Positions 24,509 through 32,162 of a DNA stretch of 36,207 bases are shown here, in pieces. The stretch's first letter is position 1, and each line of letters opens with the position of its first letter. The stretch lies in the NCBI GenBank assembly GCA_963787195.1, contig CAWBCI010000062.1, positions 1-36,207 on the forward strand. Direction: 5' to 3'. The position numbers and the translations under genes are program-made. The DNA comes from CAWBCI01 sp963787195 (lineage in GTDB: Bacteria; Bacteroidota; Bacteroidia; Bacteroidales; JAGOPY01). The notes under the pieces are model-generated. The model had not been told where the DNA came from. It did no database searches and was given only the letters and a program-made list of their open reading frames with translations.

Positions 24509-25915
24509 ATGAGACAAGGAACTTTGAAATTTAATTTTTTAATCCTTTCACTTGTCCTCTTTCCGTTTGCATGCAATCCTCCGCTTAAACCGGCTGAAAA
24601 AACTTTCGATAAAGGCATACCGGCCAGTTTCGATCTGCATGATTTAAAGCACCGGACCTTCAATTTTTTCTGGCAGGAATCCGACCCGATTACGGGTCTC
24701 ATTGCTGACCGAGCCCCAGCAAAAAGTTTTTCCAGTATAGCCTCCACCGGCTTCGGTATTACCGCTATTCTGATCGGGGTTGAAAACGGTTTCGTAAGCA
24801 AGGAGGAAGCCGCCGCAAGGATACTGCATCTGTTTAAAACATTGATGGAATTGCCGCAAGGCCCTGAGATGATTGGAACTGCCGGCTATAAAGGATTCTT
24901 CTATCACTTCCTGAAAACGCATAGTGGGGAAAGGTATAAAGGCGTGGAACTTTCTACCATCGATACTGCCTGGCTCATGGCCGGGATATTATCGGCCATG
25001 GAATATTTTACGGCTGATAACAAGCAGGAAAATCAGATTAGATTAATGGCCGATTCGCTTTACCGCCGGGTTGAATGGGACTGGTTTCTGAACGACAGCC
25101 CTGCCCTGTCGATGGGCTGGCATCCCGGCGAAGGATTTTTAAAAAGCGAATGGGTGGGATATAATGAAGCTATGGCATTGCTTATCATGGCTTTAGGGTC
25201 TCCCACTCATCCCATACCCGCTGTTTGCTGGGACAAATGGACCGCCACTTATGACTGGGGTAAATATTATGGATATGAGATGGTGAATTTCGGTCCTCTT
25301 TTCGGCCACCAGTATTCCCAGATGTATATAGATTTCAGAGGCATTCAGGATAAATATATGAAGGAAAAGGGGATAGATTATTTTGAAAATTCCCGCCGGG
25401 CCACTTTGGCCAACAGGGCATATTGTGCAGATAATCCGGAGAAATTCAGGGATTACAGCGATAGCATCTGGGGCCTGACAGCCTGCGACGGCCCGGGTTA
25501 TTCCAGGCAGCTGTACAATGGTGAAAAGAGGGAATTCCTGGGCTACGGAGCCCGTGGGGCTGCACTCGTGGATTCGAGGGATGACGGGACCATTGCCCCA
25601 ACAGCTGCCGGTGGATCTATCCCTTTTGCCCCCGACACCTGCCTGAACGCGCTTAAAGCCATATATGAGAAGTATGGTGAAAAGTTATATGGCAAATATG
25701 GTTTCAGGGATGCCTTCAACCCTTCATTTACATATGGTGAAGGAAATGAAGAAGGCTGGTTTGACCCGGATTATTTGGGAATAGATGAAGGACCTATCCT
25801 GATCATGCTGGAAAACTACCAGAGCGCATTCGTGTGGAACCTCATGAAAAAGAATAAATATATCAGGGAAGGATTGAAGAAGGCAGGTTTTACAGGAGGA
25901 TGGTTGGAGAAATAG
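24509..25915 (+). CDS. Glycoamylase-family (PF10091, GH144-like) lipoprotein glycoside hydrolase
   Basis: 468 residues. A lipoprotein signal peptide ends at C22 (LSLVLFPFAC). The catalytic (alpha/alpha)6-type domain spans nearly all the rest: FDLHDLKHRTFNFFWQESDP, STGFGITAILIGVENGFVSK, LSTIDTAWLMAGILSAMEYF, RRVEWDWFLNDSP, SEWVGYNEAMALLIMALGSP, RDYSDSIWGLTACDGPG, and the closing GIDEGPILIMLENYQSAFVW. This fits Glycoamylase (PF10091), the family that includes the GH144 endo-beta-1,2-glucanases; that substrate is a guess from family. It begins 33 bp after sufS with no terminator or promoter in between, so it probably rides on the suf transcript. It is paralogous to the gene at 32163-34007. Confidence 0.85.
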   Translation: MRQGTLKFNFLILSLVLFPFACNPPLKPAEKTFDKGIPASFDLHDLKHRTFNFFWQESDPITGLIADRAPAKSFSSIASTGFGITAILIGVENGFVSKEEAAARILHLFKTLMELPQGPEMIGTAGYKGFFYHFLKTHSGERYKGVELSTIDTAWLMAGILSAMEYFTADNKQENQIRLMADSLYRRVEWDWFLNDSPALSMGWHPGEGFLKSEWVGYNEAMALLIMALGSPTHPIPAVCWDKWTATYDWGKYYGYEMVNFGPLFGHQYSQMYIDFRGIQDKYMKEKGIDYFENSRRATLANRAYCADNPEKFRDYSDSIWGLTACDGPGYSRQLYNGEKREFLGYGARGAALVDSRDDGTIAPTAAGGSIPFAPDTCLNALKAIYEKYGEKLYGKYGFRDAFNPSFTYGEGNEEGWFDPDYLGIDEGPILIMLENYQSAFVWNLMKKNKYIREGLKKAGFTGGWLEK

Positions 25916-25922
25916 TGGAACA

Positions 25923-25978
25923 GTGATAAGGTGATAAGGTGATAAGGTGATAAGGTGATAAGGTGATAAGGTGATAAA
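25923..25978. repeat. Tandem repeat, seven copies of an 8-bp unit
   Basis: Six exact copies of GTGATAAG followed by GTGATAAA, starting 7 bp after the glycoamylase stop codon and ending just before a palindromic terminator. Non-coding. The unit is not a multiple of three and the repeat has no spacers, so it is a microsatellite-type array liable to slippage. Confidence 0.95.
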
Positions 25979-25984
25979 GAAAAA

Positions 25985-26015
25985 GGCCGGATTGAAATTC
26001 AATCCGGCCTTTTTT
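25985..26015. terminator. Bidirectional terminator between convergent genes
   Basis: A 25-bp perfect palindrome: 12-bp arms starting GGCCGGATTGAA, mirrored around one central A (25985-26009). It is preceded by an A tract and followed by TTTTTT, so it can end transcription from both the glycoamylase gene (plus) and the LamG gene (minus). Confidence 0.9.
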
Positions 26016-26035
26016 ATCATGAAGAAAGAAATTAT

Positions 26036-27298
26036 TTACGGTTTTTCAGAATTATATAAATCCTGAACTTCGCTTTGTGTTAAGGCTTTGTCCCAGATAC
26101 GGAAATCATCCAGGGCGCCTTTGAATGTATCTTCAGCAGTACTGTAATATGTCCAGCCGGTAGCTATGTTAGCACGGCTGCAATAATAACCAAGTGTGAA
26201 TACCGGGTTAAGTGAATCAGCATCAATAATATGCCCAGAGCCATCCAACTTATCAGCAATTGCAAAATCTTTCAGGGTCCATTCGGTGGTTTCTATACCA
26301 ATATTATCCTGCCTGAGTTGTACTCCATCCATATAGATGGTTTTTAATGAAGTAGTGGCATCATAGGTCATAACAAGCTGGTTCCAGTGATCCTGGATCA
26401 AGGCAGCTATACTTCCGGTGTAGTTTTGCAGAATTTGACCGCCAATATTTCCGCTTCCATTCGGATCGGTCCAGGCAGTTCCGAAATAATGATGATTCGG
26501 ATCAGGGTCAACTTTATGGCTGGTTGCAAGTTTCAACCATGCTAGATTTCCTCCCATTTCAAGGAAAATCCCACGCTCGGATGCTTCACCAAACATGATC
26601 CTGCTACCGTTTGAGTAATCATTCGTATCCAGTTTAAACCATACGCTGTAAGTCGTACTTGGAGTAATGAACTTATTTCCTGAAAGTTCTACTATATCAC
26701 CGTTTCCAGGGGCAGTTGAACCATTGAACATGGCTGCTCCGTTGGCATTGCCGTAACGGTCGGTGGTATAAGCTACTTGATTGAACTGATCGGTGGCATT
26801 ACCGGTAAGGTCAGTGACCGTGCCATTTAACTGCAGGTACATAACCTGGCTTGAAGCCTGGGGAGGTGTGTCTAATCCGATACCCATGGTAAGGAAACCG
26901 ACGCTTACATTGGAAGCCAGCAATTTTCCTTTATCCGACATGATACCTGAAATGGTCACGGTATATTTTGTTCCCGTGATTAAGTCAGCATCCGGAGTAA
27001 TGGTTACCACACTATCGCTTACCGCAATAGTGAAGCTCACATCTGTGGTACCCATCATAAGCTTAATATTGGTTGTATTTGCCGATGTGGCATCCACAGT
27101 TGTACTGAAAGTCGCAACTAAAGGAACATTAACCGCCACATTGGTGGCCTGGGTTGCTCCATTAAGGTCAATGCTGCCAGCCATCAGCTTGCTCAGGTTT
27201 ATCTCAGGAATAACGGTTGTCTTGTCTTTCTTACATCCTGCCAGGAATAACCCCATGATTAGCAGCGAAAATGCTGCAATTTTAAATACATTTCTCAT
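26036..27298 (-). CDS. Surface lipoprotein with Ig-like and LamG (concanavalin-like) domains
   Basis: 420 residues. The lipoprotein signal ends LFLAGC at C22, followed by KKDKTT. Residues about 35-140 form an SbsA/Big_5-like Ig domain (ATQATNVAVNVPLVATFSTT ... ITGTKYTVTISGIMSDKGKL). Residues about 190-415 are a LamG-like jelly roll with GAAMFNGSTAPGNGDIVEL, STTYSVWFKLDTNDYSNG, WNQLVMTYDATTSLKTIYMD and the end FKGALDDFRIWDKALTQSEV. By position, third in a susC-susD operon, it is probably the surface glycan-binding protein. It has no obvious promoter in the 109 bp upstream, supporting cotranscription with susD. Confidence 0.88.
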   Translation of the reverse strand: MRNVFKIAAFSLLIMGLFLAGCKKDKTTVIPEINLSKLMAGSIDLNGATQATNVAVNVPLVATFSTTVDATSANTTNIKLMMGTTDVSFTIAVSDSVVTITPDADLITGTKYTVTISGIMSDKGKLLASNVSVGFLTMGIGLDTPPQASSQVMYLQLNGTVTDLTGNATDQFNQVAYTTDRYGNANGAAMFNGSTAPGNGDIVELSGNKFITPSTTYSVWFKLDTNDYSNGSRIMFGEASERGIFLEMGGNLAWLKLATSHKVDPDPNHHYFGTAWTDPNGSGNIGGQILQNYTGSIAALIQDHWNQLVMTYDATTSLKTIYMDGVQLRQDNIGIETTEWTLKDFAIADKLDGSGHIIDADSLNPVFTLGYYCSRANIATGWTYYSTAEDTFKGALDDFRIWDKALTQSEVQDLYNSEKP

Positions 27299-27407
27299 GA
27301 TTGATTTTTTTAAATGATTGAATTTTAAATGCTTAATTATTTATATGCTTGATTATTTTATAGTTTATTACTAAACGTTATTACTTCGAATAGATTGTGT
27401 ATGAACC

Positions 27408-28910
27408 CTACCAACCGGGATTTTGAGTAAGAACTCCGCCTGAAAGGTCTATTTCAGTTTGTGGGATAGGTAAGAGTTCATTTTTCCCTTTTACAAAACC
27501 AAGCGGGCCCAAAACCTGCTCTGCCCTGCCGGTGCGGACCAGGTCGTAAAACCTTTGTCCCTCCATAGCCAGTTCAAAATTTCTTTCATCATAAATTTTA
27601 TTCCTCAGGGAATCCTTATTTGTGGTAGTAATATCCTCCAGGCCTGCCCTTGTTCTGACTTCGTTAAGATATGTCAGGGCATCTGTGGCTTTACCATTTT
27701 CATTCAAGGCTTCGGCGGCCATGAGAAGCACATCGGCATAACGAATGTACCGGATATTATAGCCCCATTCATCCACAGTTGTAGTGCCGGGAACCCACAC
27801 TTTCTGATTATAGCACTCTATTTGTACAGGTTTATGGCCTGGTTCAGAATAAGTAGTATCTGGAGTGGTGTTGTCACCCTGGATATATACGCCATCAATG
27901 GTTTCACCCAGAAAAATGACGGTAGCATCCTTGCGGAGATCTCCAGCTTCATAAGAATTTATAAGTGCAAGGGAGGGTCGGTTAAAACCCCATCCTTTAT
28001 TGGGAATTCCCCTCACGCCCTGGGTGTTTGCATATTGATTTCCACCTTGAGAATTGTTCTCGAAAGGAAGAGCACCCAATTCAAATACAGATTCTGAACC
28101 GAACTGACCGGCAAGTGAAAAAGCATCACTAAAATTCGGCATGAGGGAATACTGTCCCGAATTGATCACTTCCAGTTCATATTTTTCTGCATTCTGGAAG
28201 TCTTTCTGATAAAGATAGACTTTGCCTAATAAGGCCCTGGCGGCCCCTTTGGAAGCTCTTCCCCTATCACTTGGATCATAACTATTCTGTTCCGGAAGAT
28301 TATCTATAGCGAACATCAGGTCAGGGATGATGATCTCATTGTATATCTCCGATTTGGGTGAACGGGGCATGACCTGGGGTGGTTCAAGCGTGATGACTTT
28401 GGGTACATCACCCCAGGCCCTTACCAGGTCGAAATAAAAATAAGCCCTCAGGAAATGTGCCTCGGCCAGGTAACGTGTCTTTAATGCATTATCCATGCTG
28501 ATATCCGGTACCTTGACCAGCACAACATTAGCCCATTTTACCGCCTGGTATATTGCACTGTACCAGGGATATAAATCAGATATCGTTGCGGTAAAGCTGA
28601 AGTTATCGAAAAGGTCGAGCCGGGCGGCATCACCGGGATTGCTACCCTTATTTGCCTGATCCGACATGATATCCAGTATAGGAAATCCTCCGCTGTTATA
28701 ATTCCAGTTCCGCATTCCATCATACACTGCATTTACCGACCTTAAAGCATCACTGGCAGTTGTCGGATATATAGCACTCGTGAGAGAACCCTGGGGAGGT
28801 ATATCCAGGAAATCCTTTTTGCAGGCCTGAAGACTGAAAATTGTAAGACCTGAAAGTAACAGGTATCGAATCGATTTTCTGTTAAAGATATTATTTATAT
28901 ATGTTTTCAT
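27408..28910 (-). CDS. RagB/SusD family nutrient-uptake outer-membrane lipoprotein
   Basis: 500 residues, normal for SusD. A lipoprotein signal ends SLQAC at C30, followed by KKDFLDIPPQGSLTS, the hallmark of SusD N-termini. TPR-like helices follow (YLAEAHFLRAYFYFDLVRAW; ASKGAARALLGKVYLYQKDF), and the C-terminal region has NIRYIRYADVLLMAAEALNE and FELAMEGQRFYDLVRTGRAE before LLPIPQTEIDLSGGVLTQNP. SusD acts as the lid of the SusC transporter and binds glycan at the cell surface. It sits 11 bp downstream of susC and upstream of the LamG lipoprotein gene. Confidence 0.96.
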   Translation of the reverse strand: MKTYINNIFNRKSIRYLLLSGLTIFSLQACKKDFLDIPPQGSLTSAIYPTTASDALRSVNAVYDGMRNWNYNSGGFPILDIMSDQANKGSNPGDAARLDLFDNFSFTATISDLYPWYSAIYQAVKWANVVLVKVPDISMDNALKTRYLAEAHFLRAYFYFDLVRAWGDVPKVITLEPPQVMPRSPKSEIYNEIIIPDLMFAIDNLPEQNSYDPSDRGRASKGAARALLGKVYLYQKDFQNAEKYELEVINSGQYSLMPNFSDAFSLAGQFGSESVFELGALPFENNSQGGNQYANTQGVRGIPNKGWGFNRPSLALINSYEAGDLRKDATVIFLGETIDGVYIQGDNTTPDTTYSEPGHKPVQIECYNQKVWVPGTTTVDEWGYNIRYIRYADVLLMAAEALNENGKATDALTYLNEVRTRAGLEDITTTNKDSLRNKIYDERNFELAMEGQRFYDLVRTGRAEQVLGPLGFVKGKNELLPIPQTEIDLSGGVLTQNPGW

Positions 28911-28921
28911 TTTCTTTCTGA

Positions 28922-31498
28922 TTAAAAAGTTATGTCTACCCCTATAGAATAAATTGCGGTAATTGGATAAACACCCATGTCAATCCCCGAACCCAGCGCA
29001 TTACTACTTGCGATTTCAGGAGTATAGCCTGAGTACTTTGTGAGGGTATAGAGATTAGTGCCGTTAATAAAAACCCTTGTTTTAGAAATCTTCAGCTTAG
29101 CCAGGAATTTATCAGGAAGAGTATAGCCCAGGTTAACATTTCTCAAGCGAAGGAAAGAACCGTTTTCTATAAAATAATCGGAAGGTTCGTAATTCACGCC
29201 TCCGGCTGTCGGCCTGGGTTCAGTATTACTGGTGCCTTCCCCATGCCAATAATTTCTCACTCTTCCTTCAAAATTATAAAGATCGGGCCTGACAGCATTT
29301 TTACCGTTATAGATTTTATTACCCGCCTGTCCGTACAAATCCAGGCTAAGGTCAAATCCTTTATAACTGAAGTCGGCGCTCAGGCTATAAGTAACTTTAG
29401 GAATATAGGACCCCAGGTAAGTTCGGTCTTTATCATCGATAAGCCCATCTTTGTTTAAGTCGGCGTATTTAAGGTCACCCACCTGCTGACCATCGATCTT
29501 TGCACTTGAACTCAATTCGGCTTCATTCTGAAAAACACCTATTACTTTATAACCATAAAATTCACCAATTTGTTGGCCCACAACTGTACGAGTTACAAGT
29601 TGTCCATTTCCCAATGGGCCATTCGGAATAAAAGAATTTGCACCTGTCGAAGAGCCAAGTCCCAAAACCTTGTTCTTCAGCGCCGAACCAGTGACCCGTA
29701 AACGATAAGTAAAATCACCCCGGGTTTCGACCCAGCCAATATTCATTTCGAAGCCCTGGTTAGTCAATTTTGCCGCGTTAAATGTAACAGTTGCATACGG
29801 GCCGTTTCCCATATGTCCACCTGTAAGCAAATCTACCAGGATACCTTCAGTAGTTTTGTTATAATAGTCGAATTCAGCAGTAAGTTTACTATTAAACATA
29901 CCAAGCTCTATTCCAATATCGGTCTGGTAAGTACTTTCCCATTTCAGGTCCGGATTTCCCAAAACTCCATAGGAGGTTCCAGGCACCAGCTTTTCGGCCT
30001 GCCCGAAAATGGCATTCAGATCGTTTTGCACCAGCGAAAATTTTTTGTACCAGGGTATTTCTTGATTCCCGGTAACTCCCCAGCTTCCTCTCAGCTTGAG
30101 CACATCAATAGAGCCTGCCCATTGCATAAATTTCTCATTACGAATATTCCAGGCCACTGCAAGGGATGGAAAATTCGCCCATACGTTATTTATACCGAAT
30201 TTGGAAGACCCATCCCTTCTGAATGTTCCGGTGAATGAGTAACGATTGGAAAAAGTATAATTCAACCTGAAAAGATAAGATTCAATCGCAGTAATCTCAG
30301 CGCCGTCTCCTACTGTATTATAATTCTGAGTGCCCGCCATTATGTACCATAAAGCCGGATCATTCCCAAGCAGATCTTTCGTACCGGCAGTAATGGACTG
30401 GCTATTATCACGTTGTGCAGTGAAGCCTGCCAGAAAATTAAAGTGATGTTTCTTAACTTCTTTATCAAACGTAAGGGTATTTTCCCAGAGCCAGTTATGG
30501 AATTCTCCATATCCAACCGAAAGACTACTTAAAGCGTTACTTTGGCTGGAACTTATATAATAGGCTGGAGTAAAACTTTTATCTCTATTATTAGACAAAT
30601 CAAAGCCAAAACTACTTTTGAATGTGAACATTTTCAGGAAATTTACTGTACCGTAAAAATCCCCTATCATATGTAATCTTTTTGAATAGGAATTATTGAA
30701 ATCAATAGCTGCTATAGGATTTCCGGCCCCTCGCACTTCTGTAAGAGTATCGGCCGCATAGGGCACCGAAGTTGGCCATGCCCTGTAAGCCATGGGCACA
30801 ACATTGGCAGCGTTATTTCGACTTTCAGGTGAAGCCGTCAAATTGGCACCTACTTTAATATGATCGGTAATTTGATAGGAATTATTAAGACGAAGGGTAA
30901 GCCTTTCGAAATCTGACTTATTAATAATTCCCTGTTGCCCATAATAACCCGCGCTGAAAAAATAGCTGTACTTATCAGTCCCTCCGTTTATAGAAAGGTT
31001 ATAATTCTGAACGGGAACAAAATTCTGATAGATCTCTTTCTGCCAGTCGGTATTGGCAACTTTGCTGATATTATTAAAAGTACCCGGGTTAATGACATTC
31101 ACTACCCTGGCAAATTCCTGCCCGTTTAAAAGGTCAATCCTCTTCTGAAGTTGCTGCACACCGTATTCGGCATGCATATGCACTACAGGTGCCTGCTTTC
31201 CTCCTTCCTTTCCACTTTTAGTAGTGATTATTATCACCCCGTTTGCGCCCCTGGAACCATAAATTGCAGTTGCAGAAGCATCCTTCAATACTGACATGGT
31301 TGCGATATCATCTTTATTCAGAAAAGAAATATCTTTGGTAATAACGCCGTCCACTACATAAATTGGGCTGGCATCATTAAAGGTGCCTATCCCGCGGATC
31401 CTGACAATCGGAGAAGAACCGGGAGCACCTGAAGAACTCGAAACCTGAACCCCGGATACCCTTCCCTGCAACGCCAATAGAGGTGAATAGGTATTGAC
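28922..31498 (-). CDS. SusC/RagA-type TonB-dependent transporter, main part (frameshifted)
   Basis: This frame joins as VNTYSPLLALQGRVSGVQVS and carries the plug domain (RIRGIGTFNDASPIYVVDGV, SVLKDASATAIYGSRGANGV) and the whole beta-barrel to YPITAIYSIGVDITF, whose terminal phenylalanine is the outer-membrane barrel signal. An ATG-type start is absent; a TTG at 31477 is only nominal. The N-terminal 130 residues lie one frame away at 31377-31886. Removing one base near 31498-31508 gives an uninterrupted 988-codon gene. The transporter would import oligosaccharides under TonB-ExbBD power together with SusD. TonB genes are not in the window. Confidence 0.93.
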   Translation of the reverse strand, partial: VNTYSPLLALQGRVSGVQVSSSSGAPGSSPIVRIRGIGTFNDASPIYVVDGVITKDISFLNKDDIATMSVLKDASATAIYGSRGANGVIIITTKSGKEGGKQAPVVHMHAEYGVQQLQKRIDLLNGQEFARVVNVINPGTFNNISKVANTDWQKEIYQNFVPVQNYNLSINGGTDKYSYFFSAGYYGQQGIINKSDFERLTLRLNNSYQITDHIKVGANLTASPESRNNAANVVPMAYRAWPTSVPYAADTLTEVRGAGNPIAAIDFNNSYSKRLHMIGDFYGTVNFLKMFTFKSSFGFDLSNNRDKSFTPAYYISSSQSNALSSLSVGYGEFHNWLWENTLTFDKEVKKHHFNFLAGFTAQRDNSQSITAGTKDLLGNDPALWYIMAGTQNYNTVGDGAEITAIESYLFRLNYTFSNRYSFTGTFRRDGSSKFGINNVWANFPSLAVAWNIRNEKFMQWAGSIDVLKLRGSWGVTGNQEIPWYKKFSLVQNDLNAIFGQAEKLVPGTSYGVLGNPDLKWESTYQTDIGIELGMFNSKLTAEFDYYNKTTEGILVDLLTGGHMGNGPYATVTFNAAKLTNQGFEMNIGWVETRGDFTYRLRVTGSALKNKVLGLGSSTGANSFIPNGPLGNGQLVTRTVVGQQIGEFYGYKVIGVFQNEAELSSSAKIDGQQVGDLKYADLNKDGLIDDKDRTYLGSYIPKVTYSLSADFSYKGFDLSLDLYGQAGNKIYNGKNAVRPDLYNFEGRVRNYWHGEGTSNTEPRPTAGGVNYEPSDYFIENGSFLRLRNVNLGYTLPDKFLAKLKISKTRVFINGTNLYTLTKYSGYTPEIASSNALGSGIDMGVYPITAIYSIGVDITF

Positions 31499-31886
31499 TC
31501 TTTGAGAGATCAGAACCTTTCACCATAGTAACCAGCCCCGTCAAATCGCTTTTCTTTTGAGTACCGTAACCTATTACTACGACTCCTTTTAGCTGGACTA
31601 CCGAAGTTGTAAGTTTCACATTGATCACAGGATTATCTCCCACGACCACTTGCTGAGAATTCATTCCCACCATGGAGAATTCAAGCGTTGCCCCTTTGTT
31701 CACTGTAATGTGATAGTTCCCGTCCAGGTCGGTTATAGTACCTGTTTCGGTCCCTTTAACCAGTATAGAAACACCGGGCAAAGTCACCCCCTTATCGTCA
31801 ATAACCTGTCCTGTAACATTTACATTCTGGGCCATGACAAACATTTGAAAGAGGAGAAAAATGAGTAACAGTAAAGTTTTTCTCAA
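31377..31886 (-). CDS. SusC N-terminal part (signal peptide, carboxypeptidase-like domain, TonB box region)
   Basis: Reads MRKTLLLLIFLLFQMFVMAQ as a signal peptide, then NVTGQVIDDKGVTLPGVSIL as the CarboxypepD_reg-like domain found at the start of SusC proteins, then KGVVVIGYGTQKKSDLTGLV, the entry to the plug. After DLSKSQ (about residue 130) the frame runs into unrelated residues and stops. The start is a TTG at 31886; the only other upstream in-frame option is an ATT after a TAA. No ATG exists, so the start is uncertain. There is no STN domain, so anti-sigma signalling is not expected. Confidence 0.85.
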   Translation of the reverse strand: MRKTLLLLIFLLFQMFVMAQNVNVTGQVIDDKGVTLPGVSILVKGTETGTITDLDGNYHITVNKGATLEFSMVGMNSQQVVVGDNPVINVKLTTSVVQLKGVVVIGYGTQKKSDLTGLVTMVKGSDLSKSQYLFTSIGVAGKGIRGSGFEFFRCSRFFSDCQDPRDRHL

Positions 31887-32162
31887 TGTTTTTAAAATTT
31901 AGTTATTAAAAAATTTGATATTGCTGATCCGGTAATTTCGGCTATGGGATTGAATAAGCCACAAAATGAGTACCATTTTAATGAGGAAATATTGTGACGT
32001 TCTCAATATAAAAGTACATCAAAACTCACGCGAATAAAAGAAAATCCTTTTTTCTTTTTTTAAAATAGATAAAAAAGAGGATTGTTTTTACTAATTTATT
32101 GAATGGGAAATTCATAATCCAAAAAGATTTAATAGATTAACTTTACAAATTAAATTCCCAAA
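31887..32162. promoter_or_regulatory. Divergent control region between susC and the second glycoamylase gene
   Basis: 276 bp, AT-rich, no gene. It must hold promoters in both directions. No perfect TAnnTTTG was found for susC; TAACTTTA at 32138-32145 is a one-mismatch -7 candidate for the plus-strand gene. An imperfect inverted repeat AATCC (32043) ... GGATT (32083), flanking T-rich and A-rich arms, may be a regulator site. No sigma/anti-sigma, HTCS or SusR-like regulator gene is adjacent. Confidence 0.35.

Noticed and set aside
25923..25978. Possible CRISPR array
   Set aside because: Repeats are 8 bp and directly abutting with no spacers; no cas gene is in the window.
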